Positions 32,674-41,514 are shown, numbered from the stretch's first letter. The stretch: 46,377 nt of DNA from Candidatus Melainabacteria bacterium (GCA_003153555.1 PLZS01000139.1:1-46377); one strand, 5' to 3'. Numbers and translations: made by a program. Notes: a model not told the origin generated them from the letters alone.

Positions 32674-33075
32674 ATGACCGGATCCATCATCAACGCGATC
32701 TGCATCTTTACAGGGATGCTAATCGCTCTGCTCTGGGTTCTGCCTCAGCTAACCGGCGTGGTGCTGGTTGGTGGTGCCGGAACGGCGATCGCTTTATCCG
32801 GCACTGTGGTGCTCTGGGACTGGCTTTGTTGCAGGGCGATGCAAGCGATTTCGCTTGGCATGCTCTCGAGAATCTGGAACATTCACAGCAGTCGATTCAT
32901 TTTCATGGCGACGAGCTTGAATTGGCTGATCGTCTTCTCGTTCCTGAAGATCACGGCATGGCAGTTTCCGGGACTGCTCAGCATTTCGAACGGCAGCTCT
33001 CTGTGCCTATTGGCGTTCATCACAGCGCTCGTAGCTTGGCTGGTCTTCATCGCTATAAGTGGTGACGTACTCTAG
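32674..33075 (+). CDS. Small multi-pass membrane protein
   Basis: The start MTGSIINAIC at 32674 follows AAGGGG with a five-base spacer. The 133-residue protein has about four hydrophobic helices (residues 5-22, 28-48, 75-95 and 105-128) with few charges. It has no motif of a known transporter or enzyme. It lies 123 bases after the DUF6932-like gene on the same strand and could be co-transcribed with it. Function unknown. Confidence 0.65.
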   Translation: MTGSIINAICIFTGMLIALLWVLPQLTGVVLVGGAGTAIALSGTVVLWDWLCCRAMQAISLGMLSRIWNIHSSRFIFMATSLNWLIVFSFLKITAWQFPGLLSISNGSSLCLLAFITALVAWLVFIAISGDVL

Positions 33076-33207
33076 CGAAAACAAGCACGAATCCGCTTCG
33101 GTCACTAAAGTTGCCAGCGTCGCATCCCAACAAGTGCGCGCTGGCAGCGGACATCAGCGGTGCCGAAAAGTCTTGGTTTGAGAGTGCTACTTAAGGAAGG
33201 GAAATGA

Positions 33208-33534
33208 ATGAACAACGTGACCAATTCTTTCTGCACGAACTTGCTTCTGGACGCAACCAACGCTTACCGGCTGTGCGTTGACAACCATTGTCGCGCCTCA
33301 GAGACACTTATCGCACTGCTCTTAGCTCCATCCATTTCTTCATCCGCAAGCGCACTCGGTGAGGCGCAAGTTGCACTCGAAGCCGCATCTCGCGCACTGA
33401 CTCGATCGCGCTTTCTTCTCGATTCGACTGTGGCGATGTTTGACACGCTAGCGACCGATCGACCGGACGATGCTGCCATACGGCTAACCGCATCTCTGGA
33501 GCGTCTCGCAGAGCACAATCCTGCTCGCCGCTGA
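33208..33534 (+). CDS. Unrecognised Ala/Ser-rich helical protein
   Basis: The start at 33208 is preceded by GGAAGGG six bases upstream. An overlapping ATG at 33204 in another frame gives only a short product. The 108-residue protein is helical, rich in Ala, Ser, Leu and Arg (ASALGEAQVALEAASRALTR), and probably forms a coiled coil or four-helix bundle. It has no signal peptide. A strong hairpin ends the unit 70 bases downstream. Confidence 0.55.
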   Translation: MNNVTNSFCTNLLLDATNAYRLCVDNHCRASETLIALLLAPSISSSASALGEAQVALEAASRALTRSRFLLDSTVAMFDTLATDRPDDAAIRLTASLERLAEHNPARR

Positions 33535-33603
33535 GATGGCGCATGCCTGGACACACTGTAAGCACTAACAAAATGCGTCAGCAGTGAGGACTCTGAACGT
33601 GCA

Positions 33604-33650
33604 TTTGGATGGGGTGAGAAGCACTACAGGCGGTGCTCACCCCATCCAAA
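33604..33650 (+). terminator. Strong 15-bp hairpin after the 33208-33534 gene
   Basis: TTTGGATGGGGTGAG pairs exactly with CTCACCCCATCCAAA, and the apical part holds a GCACC-family hairpin (GCACTACAGGCGGTGC, 33621-33636). There is no immediate T-run, though T-rich sequence begins some 40 bases later. Confidence 0.6.
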
Positions 33651-33867
33651 GAGGACCTGTCCTTGTCTCTGTGCCCGCTCTTTTTTTGACGTCTTTTTTC
33701 GATTTTCGACATTTCAGGAGGCTTTACATACCGCATGCGCAATTACGCATTTCTTTTGCAGATAAGCGCGCCCACATATGCCTACAACCCACTTCTCCAC
33801 ACAATTACAAATGGCTATGTTATTCCTGCCCAGAAAAAAATTGAACAGAGTGCGGTCAGGAGCTCAT

Positions 33868-34398
33868 ATGATTCAAGACGCCGTTTTTCAAACTTACATT
33901 GAACTGGCAGGCAAAGCTTGCGATGCAGGACAACTGGCACTTGGCGAAAGAATGCTTGAGGCCGCGTTAGAAGAAACAAAGCGCCTTGACCATTCCCCAT
34001 TTGAAGATGCCATTACCACACTGGCATACGTTCATTATCAGCGCGGAAAATTTAGAAAGGCTGAATTGGTTTTGCAAAGCGGTTTAAAGATGTATGAAAA
34101 AGTATTGGGCGTCAACAACATGCATGTCGCCGCTCTTATGCTGAACCTAGCCGAGTTGTATCTGAGTATAAAAAAGGATTCTTCAGCGCGAGTGATGTAC
34201 GAGCGTTATATCAAGGTGATCGAATGCCTGCATGGATATGATCACACATTGCTGGAAAGACCATTGACTCAGCTTGCCTACATCAACACCAGACGTGGTC
34301 GATTTGAAACTGCACAGTTGTTCTATATGCGAGCTGTCAAAATCAGAAATCTGACCCACAATCGCGGCAGTGAATCATCGCTGGAATCGAAAGCCTAA
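33868..34398 (+). CDS. TPR protein, paralog of 24808-25329
   Basis: The start MIQDAVFQTYIELAG at 33868 has GGAG five bases upstream. The 176-residue product has the same four TPR units as the paralog 9 kb away, with most residues identical (VHYQRGKFRKAELVL, NNMHVAALMLNLAELYL, PLTQLAYINTRRGRFETAQL) and a slightly longer C-terminal tail. It is cytoplasmic and probably protein-binding. The duplicate copies are on the same strand and have different neighbours. Confidence 0.85.
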   Translation: MIQDAVFQTYIELAGKACDAGQLALGERMLEAALEETKRLDHSPFEDAITTLAYVHYQRGKFRKAELVLQSGLKMYEKVLGVNNMHVAALMLNLAELYLSIKKDSSARVMYERYIKVIECLHGYDHTLLERPLTQLAYINTRRGRFETAQLFYMRAVKIRNLTHNRGSESSLESKA

Positions 34399-34672
34399 AA
34401 TGTACGGTGATAATGCCACCACTTTTTGCATTTTCGCATTCGCTGGTCCTATTAAAGCATATAGTTGCAACAACCTTTTTTGGTCTAAATCAAGTAAACG
34501 AGGGAGTTTCAAGGACAAGTGACCTAAGTGACCTACAGGCTTCTTGTGAGATCTCTTCGATCATACGCTCGTCGGTAAACTACTACTCACCTCGTAAATA
34601 TTCCACAGGGCTTTGCGCTACTGTCCGCGATATCAAGATGCATTGAAGAGTTCGGTATGGGAAAATCGCTAC

Positions 34673-35437
34673 ATGACAGATTTATCAAAACATCCAACAA
34701 ATCGGTTCTCAGGTCTTGCTGAAATTTACGCGAAAAGCAGGCCGAGCTATCCAGCTGAAGCAGTCAGCTATATTGTGGAAAGATGCCGGCTCAGCAAGGG
34801 CAGCACCTTAATCGATATCGGATCAGGAACAGGCATTTCGTCTCGTCTGTTTGCTTCGCAAGGCCTAACCGTCACTGGTATCGAACCAAATGACGACATG
34901 CGCACTCAAGCCGAGAGAGAAGATTCAGAAATTAAAACACTCACTTACAAGAAGGGCAGCGCCGAGAAGACTGGGGTCGAAAGCAGCGTGGCGGATGCTG
35001 TCTTATGCGCACAAGCCTTCCACTGGTTCGAACCGGCATCAGCGCTGGCAGAATTCAAACGGATTCTAAAACCGGGTGGTTGGGTCGTCCTGATTTGGAA
35101 TGAACGTGATGAAAAAGACGCTTTCACAAAGTGCTACGGCGATCTTTTGCGCCAACTACCGGAAACAGCTTCTGTCGAAGTTCCCAGAGGACTCGCTGGA
35201 CAAGCCCTGTTGGATTGCGAAGAATATCACGACAGGCAACTCAGACACTTCACCAACTCTCAAGTTATGGACGAAGAAGGGCTGATTGGACGCGCTTTCT
35301 CCGCGTCTTACGCTCCAAAGGATGAAGCTACAGCCAAAGAATTTACGACTTCACTGCGTAAGCTCTTCGCTCAATTTGCTAAGCAGGACAGAGTTTCATT
35401 GATTTACGAAACTTCGGTGTACTCGGCTAGCAAGTAA
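34673..35437 (+). CDS. Class I SAM-dependent methyltransferase
   Basis: The start MTDLSKHPTNRFSGLAEIYA at 34673 fits the family N-terminus (Arg-Phe-x-Gly-x-Ala-x-x-Tyr), though its ribosome site is weak. STLIDIGSGTGISSRLFASQ is motif I (SAM binding), TGIEPNDDM the acidic motif after strand 2, VLCAQAFHWFEPASALAEFK motif II and LKPGGWVVLIWNE motif III. It is a UbiE/SmtA-like methyltransferase; substrate unknown. A 63-base stretch of its 3' part is repeated, degenerate, at 38379-38442. Confidence 0.9.
   Translation: MTDLSKHPTNRFSGLAEIYAKSRPSYPAEAVSYIVERCRLSKGSTLIDIGSGTGISSRLFASQGLTVTGIEPNDDMRTQAEREDSEIKTLTYKKGSAEKTGVESSVADAVLCAQAFHWFEPASALAEFKRILKPGGWVVLIWNERDEKDAFTKCYGDLLRQLPETASVEVPRGLAGQALLDCEEYHDRQLRHFTNSQVMDEEGLIGRAFSASYAPKDEATAKEFTTSLRKLFAQFAKQDRVSLIYETSVYSASK
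35255..35317 (+). repeat. Direct repeat, parent copy within the methyltransferase gene
   Basis: This 63-base stretch matches 38379-38442 at roughly 90 percent, including an unbroken match of about 30 bases from TATGGACGAAGAAGGGCTGA. It encodes MDEEGLIGRAFSASYAP of the methyltransferase. Confidence 0.8.
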
Positions 35438-35554
35438 TCTCTTTCATTGTGGCACAGCGCCGAAAGGGTTTATTTCAGACTCAACTTGCCAAGCGAAATC
35501 TTGGACAAACAACGTGGCAAGGCCCCAGTCATTGCATCCTGCTAGCATATTGAT

Positions 35555-37552
35555 GTGAAGTCGCTCCTCAACCACAACACAGGCAGCCGCATTTTAGTGG
35601 CATTCTTACTCGCTAGCCTGAGCGCGAGTATTGTCATATCCGCTGCGTTTCCATCTGTCGAGCAAGAGAAATCCATAGCCCTCGAAAACCGTGCTTTGAA
35701 ATATCTAACTGCCGATCAGCCTGAGCAGGCTGCTGCTGCGTTCAGCGCGGTTATCGGGTCGATCAATTACGAATCCGCCTGGAAAAAGTATGAAAGCATC
35801 GTTCCAACAGAACACAACGAGGGTCTCGATCAGTTATTTCGACTGGCTGAGGCTTACAACTGCCGCGGTATCGCATATGGTGAACTCAGCCGGAACAAAG
35901 AGGCGATGACAGATTTCAATCACGCTCTGTCTCTACATCCGCAATTTACCCAGTGTCTAACTAATCGTGGCATTCTCAACAGCAGAGAAGGCCGGTTGCA
36001 AGAGGCTCTAAAAGATCTGTCGTATGCGATCGAGCTCAACCCGCGCCTTGGGGACGGATATGAGGCGCGCGCCAATGTTTATACTAAGCTTCATGATTTT
36101 CGCCAGGCGGACAGGGACAAAAAAGCGTCCCAAGATCGCAAAAACAAGAGGGACCAACCGAACGTCAATAACCACGTTCGCAGCGATTGGGCTAAATTCA
36201 ATCTAGCCAGGATGAACAAACTCATTGCAGCTAAACCAAGCGAGAGCATCTATTACTGTTACCGCGCCGATGCTGAGTTGACTTTGCACTTGTCGGAAGC
36301 CGCTCTTAGAGACGCTGAGCACTCGGGGCGGCTTAAAAGATCGAGCAATGCTTTTGCTTGCCGGGCGGTTGCACACGAGCAGCTCGGCGACATGGCCGGC
36401 GCTTTCGCTAACGTAAAAACAGCGTTGGAAATTGGACCGAAAAGGACAGGGTTGTACGAAATTCTATCCAGACTGGAAAGGAGTGCAGGACACACGCAAA
36501 AGGCAATAGAGGCGCGCACCGCGCAAATCAAGATCGCTCCAAAAAACAGCAGCTTTTACATATCGCGGGCAGATCTGCTCTATGCAACTGGTCAGTATCA
36601 GAAAGCTCTCGATGACTTCACACAGGCGCTGACGGTATCGAACGAAAAAGCCATTCCCTGTATCTATGGTTTAAGAGGACTATGTTATCTCAAATTGGGC
36701 AAGATACCACAGGCGATGGCAGAGGCCAACAAAACGCTGAAACTGGAGCCAAATTGTCACAGTGGATATCTGTGCCGCGGCCTGTGTTATAAGAAATTAG
36801 GAGAACTTGAAAAAGCGACAAAAGACTTCGAGCAAGCTTCAAAGATCAGCCCCGGTGAAACTGACACACTAAGAGCACAAGGTGAGATTGCTGCCATCGC
36901 CGGTGACTTTGAACAGTCAATTCAAGATCTACAAAATGCTCGCGAGATTGATGACCAGAGCCGAACGGCGGCAATTACCAAGCCCAAATCAGCTCTCAGC
37001 AAAAGAGATTTTCAAAAAGCAATATCAGATTACACAACTGTCATTAACGTCGATACTCTAAATAAAGATGCGATTTTTAATCGCGGTATTTTGTATCTGT
37101 GCGTCAACAATCCTAAAGACGCTCTTGATGATTTGAAGAGGTTTCTCAAAATTGCCAATTGGCAGGGGCAATCTTCCATTCATGCCGCTCTTCTGTGCAA
37201 CATTGCCTATCGCAAGCTTTCTCGCGATAACGAGGCACGTTTGATTTTGCAGGAATGCAAAACAAAAGCCAAAACCGAAGGGCTTCCAATCGAGTTCTAT
37301 TATTTAGCTGGCGAAATGTCCGCTAAAGACGCGTTGGGGAATGCGACCGACAACAATTCCGCCACTGTTGTGCGCTGTTTTGTCGCAATGGACTATGAAT
37401 GCAAGGGAATGCGACAGAAAGCTATGGACCAGTATCGCTGGGTAATCGACAACGGCGAAAAAAACATGGATGAATATTCGCTGGCATTGAGCAGTATGCA
37501 GCGCCTGAAGGAACCCGGCAAGCAGCCAACGTCCGCGATCAACCCACGCTAG
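35555..37552 (+). CDS. Secreted multi-TPR protein, 665 aa
   Basis: GTG at 35555 starts the frame; no good ribosome site is visible. Residues 1-32 are a signal peptide or membrane anchor (GSRILVAFLLASLSASIVIS). The rest is about a dozen tetratricopeptide repeats, e.g. AEAYNCRGIAYGELSRNKEA, PQFTQCLTNRGILNSREGRL, AIPCIYGLRGLCYLKLGKIP and CHSGYLCRGLCYKKLGELEK, with a divergent C-terminus. It is likely periplasmic or surface-exposed and a protein-interaction scaffold. It lies in the 3.1 kb segment between the two methyltransferase-derived repeats. Confidence 0.85.
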   Translation: MKSLLNHNTGSRILVAFLLASLSASIVISAAFPSVEQEKSIALENRALKYLTADQPEQAAAAFSAVIGSINYESAWKKYESIVPTEHNEGLDQLFRLAEAYNCRGIAYGELSRNKEAMTDFNHALSLHPQFTQCLTNRGILNSREGRLQEALKDLSYAIELNPRLGDGYEARANVYTKLHDFRQADRDKKASQDRKNKRDQPNVNNHVRSDWAKFNLARMNKLIAAKPSESIYYCYRADAELTLHLSEAALRDAEHSGRLKRSSNAFACRAVAHEQLGDMAGAFANVKTALEIGPKRTGLYEILSRLERSAGHTQKAIEARTAQIKIAPKNSSFYISRADLLYATGQYQKALDDFTQALTVSNEKAIPCIYGLRGLCYLKLGKIPQAMAEANKTLKLEPNCHSGYLCRGLCYKKLGELEKATKDFEQASKISPGETDTLRAQGEIAAIAGDFEQSIQDLQNAREIDDQSRTAAITKPKSALSKRDFQKAISDYTTVINVDTLNKDAIFNRGILYLCVNNPKDALDDLKRFLKIANWQGQSSIHAALLCNIAYRKLSRDNEARLILQECKTKAKTEGLPIEFYYLAGEMSAKDALGNATDNNSATVVRCFVAMDYECKGMRQKAMDQYRWVIDNGEKNMDEYSLALSSMQRLKEPGKQPTSAINPR

Positions 37553-37810
37553 GTCAGGGTCCGCGATTGCCGTCTAAATCAATTGTCTCAAACCACGAAG
37601 GCCTGTGAAAAACGGATCTCTGCCATCTACAAATTTGGTGCGCTCTTTTCAGTATGTAAATACACGCTTCGGGTATAAAAGCCATGAATTTTGGATTTAA
37701 CAAATCGCGCCATAACTTTGCCACGCATAGACATCTATCTTGTAACCACCCGAAACGCTTCTGGCGCTTGGGCTTACCAACAGTTATCGGCAACCAGAGA
37801 GGTCGTTCAA

Positions 37811-38362
37811 ATGCCGGATCCGTTAGAAATTGCACGCTCGATCGAACATACGCCGACAGGTCACGACAAGCATGTTCACAACTTTTCAGACATCTATCAA
37901 CAGCTCTCGCAGCTACAAACGCAAGATGGTGGACCTCACTCGGCTAGATTTCAACAAGACTTGCAGCAGATAAATGAAAAGTTGCACGATGATGGAGTCC
38001 TTCCTAACCTGCAACTCCAAGGCATTGATGGCGCCGGTCACATACTTACTAGAAACATCGCAGACAACAAAAACGTTGCCCAGAATGCTGAATCCGTGAA
38101 CGACTTTGGCGGATTAGACACATCCAACGCGCGGCAAATGCGAGACCAGATGTTAGCTCGAGCACTTGGAGTTGACGTTTCCCGCAATGGAGATGGCTCC
38201 TACAACGTTGCCATGCCGGATGCGAACGCAGCCACCGGAAGTATTCTAAATACGGTCATGAAAGGCTTGCTCGGTGGAGGAAAAGGCGGTGCAGCTCCAT
38301 TCGGAATGAACCCACTATTGGCTCAGGCTTGGACCGGCTGGGAAGAGAAACCCGAACAATAG
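37811..38362 (+). CDS. Unrecognised soluble protein, 183 aa
   Basis: The start MPDPLEIARSIEHTP at 37811 has GAGG eight bases upstream; the frame is open 120 bases further upstream without such a signal. The protein is hydrophilic, with a helical Gln-rich N-terminal half (NFSDIYQQLSQLQTQDGG) and a Gly/Ala-rich C-terminal part (LLGGGKGGAAPFGMNP). No signal peptide or membrane helix is present, and no family is recognised. It follows the large TPR gene and precedes the methyltransferase fragment. Confidence 0.6.
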   Translation: MPDPLEIARSIEHTPTGHDKHVHNFSDIYQQLSQLQTQDGGPHSARFQQDLQQINEKLHDDGVLPNLQLQGIDGAGHILTRNIADNKNVAQNAESVNDFGGLDTSNARQMRDQMLARALGVDVSRNGDGSYNVAMPDANAATGSILNTVMKGLLGGGKGGAAPFGMNPLLAQAWTGWEEKPEQ

Positions 38363-38378
38363 TGAGTCATGAGAGGAA

Positions 38379-38442
38379 AACTCTCGAGGTATGGACGAAG
38401 AAGGGCTGATTGGACGCTCCTTCTCCGCGCCTTACGCTCCAA
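38379..38442 (+). pseudogene. Fragment of the methyltransferase gene
   Basis: About 63 bases match 35255-35317. The codon phase is kept over MDEEGLIGRSFSAPYAP, then lost. It has no start signal and is flanked by unrelated sequence, so it is a relic of duplication or a recombination scar. Confidence 0.75.
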
Positions 38443-38449
38443 GGAAGTG

Positions 38450-38465
38450 CCACTACCGGCGGTGC
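38450..38465. repeat. Degenerate GCACC-family 16-mer
   Basis: CCACTACCGGCGGTGC matches the copy at 33621-33636 at 14 of 16 positions but has a weaker stem. Confidence 0.4.
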
Positions 38466-38635
38466 CTAGCTGGGCAAATTTTTTTGGACAGTTGTTGTGT
38501 TGTGTTGAACGTGTTGAACGACAGAATGTTGTTGAACGACAGAATAGTGTGCCGGATATCCACTGAATACGCGACACGATGTCTTGCCGAAATGAAGATG
38601 ATCCGTCTGATGTTTGAAGAATTGCGGAAGAATCA

Positions 38636-38659
38636 GCATGGGGCAAAAATGCCCCATGC
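38636..38659 (-). terminator. Terminator hairpin of the 38711-39676 gene
   Basis: GCATGGGGCA pairs exactly with TGCCCCATGC around four bases (a 10-bp stem), 52 bases past the stop codon on the minus strand. Only a short, mixed T-containing stretch follows. Confidence 0.55.
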
Positions 38660-38710
38660 CTTAGCTCTTGGAAGTAGTCACGCACGCATAACTAACTCAA
38701 CTGAAAGATG

Positions 38711-39676
38711 TTACTGACGCTGAACGTCGACGACGAGTCCGCGAGAGGCGCCGGCAGCGAGAACGAGAGTGGCGACGCTGGGAACACCTTTGCTGTTCTG
38801 GAATTCGCCGCGACGGAGAACCTTGCCATCGGAGATAGCGGCGGCGTCGAGGTCGGCGGCAGCGCCCCACGAAAAGATGGGGCTCACGGTCGATTCGATA
38901 TGCACGTCATCCACGATATTGGCGGAGACTTGGTCGCCTTCCTGAAGAAGGGCGGCGACGGCATCGAGAGTCTGGTCGATCGTGACGACTTCCGAGCCGA
39001 TGCCACCATCGAGTCTGACCACGAAGACGACGCGTTGGACGTCCTTGGTGTTGATCAGGGGCGATTGCACGGGCACATGGCGGGGCTGCATGTATTCGGA
39101 ACGACGAAGAATGACGCCGCAGCGTTCGATGGATTTGGCGCCGCCGGTGAAGTAAGCGGCCGAGCCGTATGAGGAGGCGGGAGTGGCGACGGGGGATTGA
39201 ACATGGACGACGAGACCTTCGCTGGCGAGTACAAGCGAGGCGAAGCAGAGCGCACCGTTATTGTCCAGGAATAAGCCGCTACGGAGAACCCTGCCCTCGG
39301 AAATATCGAAGGACTCGAAGTCGGCGGCAGAGCCCCACGGGAAGATGGGATTCACGGTCGATTCGATGTGCAGGTCATCCACGATGGTGGCGGAGATCTG
39401 GTCGCCTTCCTGAATAAGGGCAGAGACTGCATCGAGGGTCTGGTCGATCGTGACCATTTCCGAACCGATGCCACCATCCAGCCTGACCACGAAGACGACG
39501 CGACGAACGGCCTTGGTATTGATCAGAGGCGACTGCACAGGAATATGGCGGGGTTGCGTATATTCGGAACGACGAAGAACAACGCCGCAGCGCTCGACAT
39601 AATTGACTCCAGCGAGGACAGCCGAAGCGAAGATGGGGGCGAAGGCGGTGCGGGTGTTGAGAGCAGTGTTCGTCAT
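38711..39676 (-). CDS. Protein made of two near-identical halves
   Basis: The 321-residue product starts MTNTALNTRTAFAPIFASAV. Residues about 25-163 and 181-321 are copies of one unit, offset by 156 residues. Both contain ERCGVxLRRSEY, QPRHxPVQSPLINTK, RVVFVVRLDGGIGSE, VTIDQTLDAV, IVDDxHIESTVxPIF and GLVVxVQ. The pattern of short strands suggests a beta-rich domain. I recognise no family. The nucleotide similarity is also high, so the duplication is recent or maintained by gene conversion. The start has AGGGA at a longish 11-base spacer. It has no clear signal peptide and is probably monocistronic. Confidence 0.75.
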   Translation of the reverse strand: MTNTALNTRTAFAPIFASAVLAGVNYVERCGVVLRRSEYTQPRHIPVQSPLINTKAVRRVVFVVRLDGGIGSEMVTIDQTLDAVSALIQEGDQISATIVDDLHIESTVNPIFPWGSAADFESFDISEGRVLRSGLFLDNNGALCFASLVLASEGLVVHVQSPVATPASSYGSAAYFTGGAKSIERCGVILRRSEYMQPRHVPVQSPLINTKDVQRVVFVVRLDGGIGSEVVTIDQTLDAVAALLQEGDQVSANIVDDVHIESTVSPIFSWGAAADLDAAAISDGKVLRRGEFQNSKGVPSVATLVLAAGASRGLVVDVQRQ

Positions 39677-40248
39677 AGCTTTTTTGATCCCTTGAAGCCT
39701 AGCGCAAACATGATTGTCTGCGAATAGCGTGTTTCTCTACGTTTCATCCATAGCTCTGCAAAACTAAACTTCCACCGAATGACATTTGTCACTGGGTTTG
39801 CTTCTCGATAGGAGGAATGGCTGGAAGATTTGGGTTGCGGCGGCTTGTGGAAAGAATTTGAGAGATACCCCTACCATGCCTTCTGCACAGAGCCAATGAC
39901 AACCTTCTCTTTGCATAAGAATTAAAACTACACATTTTCAGCACGTTGTGAGGTTATGCCAGACGCTTACCAGCGGACCCATATTGGTATGGCACGTCCC
40001 TGGGATCGCCGGCACCCTACAGACATTCGGGGGAGAAGGAGAGACGCCGCGTCGAAAACCTGTCCATATTCACCTATGTTGGTATGGCTTGTGCAGAGTC
40101 ACACTGGACGCTTGGTGCGGACCTATATTGGTATGGTTCGTCCTGTTTGAGAGCGCCCATGGACGTTTGGGACTGTTTCTAACGAGCGGCAACTTTTCCC
40201 GCTCAAATGCATCTTCTACTTTGGGCACGCGCTTAAGGGAACGGGACC
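39677..40248. other. Spacer with a repeated 22-base motif
   Basis: No gene is supported. Three copies of a motif like ACCTATATTGGTATGG lie at 39977-40000, 40072-40094 and 40121-40143. Overlapping short frames reading through them have no ribosome sites. Confidence 0.55.
39977..40143 (+). repeat. Three copies of an ACCYATRTTGGTATGG motif
   Basis: The copies start at 39977, 40072 and 40121 (spacings of 95 and 49 bases) and extend into variants of CACGTCC. Two are also preceded by GGACGCTT-like or GACGCTT-like sequence, so the real unit may be 40-50 bases. It could be a small intergenic repeat family. Confidence 0.6.
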
Positions 40249-40599
40249 ATGCAGAAAATCAACATTACGAGTTTAGTTACCATGGTCAGCACTCTCTCAC
40301 TGCTTGCGGTCGCTGGTCTCACGACCGGATTAACCGATCAAGCCAGAGCCCAAAACAAGCCATGGAATCAGCAAGACCAGCAGAAGCCTGCCCTTCCTCA
40401 AACGACCAAACTTCAACAGAATGACAATCTAGATCCTACGGTCAACCGCACACAAGCCATGCGCACCGAAGCAGAAACGGGCAGCATCGCCCCAATCACC
40501 GGCAAACCTGCCGCGGCACCGGTCACCCGAACGAGAAAATCAAACTCTAAAGTGCAACCTAAATCCGCCACCAAGAAAAAAATCTGGCACATGTACTAA
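40249..40599 (+). CDS. Small secreted protein, 116 aa
   Basis: The product begins MQKINITSLVTMVSTLSLLA and ends its signal peptide near residue 34 (Ala-Arg-Ala-Gln). The mature part is hydrophilic, rich in Gln, Pro, Thr and Lys, with no Cys and probably disordered, ending in a basic tail (RKSNSKVQPKSATKKKIW). It may bind the envelope or nucleic acid; composition alone does not say. The gene converges on 40607-41407 with seven bases between the stops. Confidence 0.6.
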   Translation: MQKINITSLVTMVSTLSLLAVAGLTTGLTDQARAQNKPWNQQDQQKPALPQTTKLQQNDNLDPTVNRTQAMRTEAETGSIAPITGKPAAAPVTRTRKSNSKVQPKSATKKKIWHMY

Positions 40600-40606
40600 C
40601 TACTTG

Positions 40607-41407
40607 TTATGCAATCTCATTAATCTCGTTGAGCCAGGCGTCAAATGTTATATCCATTTCTTTCAGAAGAGCTTGGATTGTTTTGGATGACACGTCACTG
40701 TTCGGTTTGTATAGCCCCAGTCTAAAGCTAGGTCCAACTCCAAACCGCCGATCAATCACAACTTCCCCGTTCTTTTCCATTTGGACACTACAACCTAACC
40801 GTGAAAGAACACCGAACAATTTCTCCATGGGCAGCGTTTCTATGTCGGAAATGGGTTTGCAATTCTCATCACGAATACGTTCCAAATAATCATAGGCGGG
40901 TTCAAACCTGGCTCCTATGTCACCGGTGCCATCGTAAGAAAAGCCGGTAAGTGCCTTGAACAGATCCACTGGTATGTCGAAGATGAAGTCGCAGCAATCG
41001 AGCTCGCGTTTCCGTTGTTCGAAGATAGTGTGTTTTATTTGCGAGAACGGCTCAGGAGGGTCACCAACGACATTGAGGTGAGTCCGCCCTTCGTCCAAAT
41101 CATGTCTCACGGACCATGTGTTCACACCATCTTTCCATCCTGATGCCATAGAAATATTTACGCGCTCGTCCACTTCCCCGGCAAACAACTCGGCGTTGGT
41201 TGACAGCTTGATCAGTTTCTCTTCGTCAAAAACTTTCCAGCTGTAATCGCAAATCAGATAGCCGCCGCTTTTAGTCAAAACTCCTTCAATAACTTTTCTT
41301 GAGAATGCTGGTCTTTCCTGTGACTGCGAAAGTTTTAGACCGAGTTCTTCCCAGATTTTTTCTTTTGATTTTCCTTGTACGACAAGATACGCCAGTGACG
41401 CCCCCAT
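40607..41407 (-). CDS. Unrecognised protein downstream of the double kinase
   Basis: AAAGGAGATAACAATG is a very good start at 41407. The 266-residue product is soluble and acidic, with mixed helix and strand and no signal peptide. MGASLAYLVVQGKSKEKIWE and FSRKVIEGVLTKSGGYLIC open it, and a central part repeats Asp/Gly-rich loops. I see no catalytic motif I can name. It is 107 bases downstream of the double-kinase gene on the same strand and probably co-transcribed, which suggests a role in the same signalling module. Confidence 0.7.
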   Translation of the reverse strand: MGASLAYLVVQGKSKEKIWEELGLKLSQSQERPAFSRKVIEGVLTKSGGYLICDYSWKVFDEEKLIKLSTNAELFAGEVDERVNISMASGWKDGVNTWSVRHDLDEGRTHLNVVGDPPEPFSQIKHTIFEQRKRELDCCDFIFDIPVDLFKALTGFSYDGTGDIGARFEPAYDYLERIRDENCKPISDIETLPMEKLFGVLSRLGCSVQMEKNGEVVIDRRFGVGPSFRLGLYKPNSDVSSKTIQALLKEMDITFDAWLNEINEIA

Positions 41408-41514
41408 TGTTATCTCCTTTTGTGTAAATGCTCACCAGCGCCACCAGATTTCCGCTCCATCGTGTGTCGCTAAACCGCTTCTGCGAACGTCTTGCTTTGT
41501 TTGTCTTGGGTGTG

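Larger units (their letters stand above)
38363..38710. other. Spacer built of repeat and gene fragments
   Basis: It holds the methyltransferase fragment (38379-38442), a GCACC-type 16-mer (38450-38465), a short tandem repeat of GTTGAACGACAGAAT (38511-38545) and a terminator hairpin (38636-38659). No gene is supported. Confidence 0.6.

Noticed and set aside
39948..40424. Plus-strand frames over the ACCTATATTGGTATGG repeats
   Set aside because: Their apparent repeats follow from the DNA repeats; they overlap the secreted-protein gene in another frame and have no start signal.
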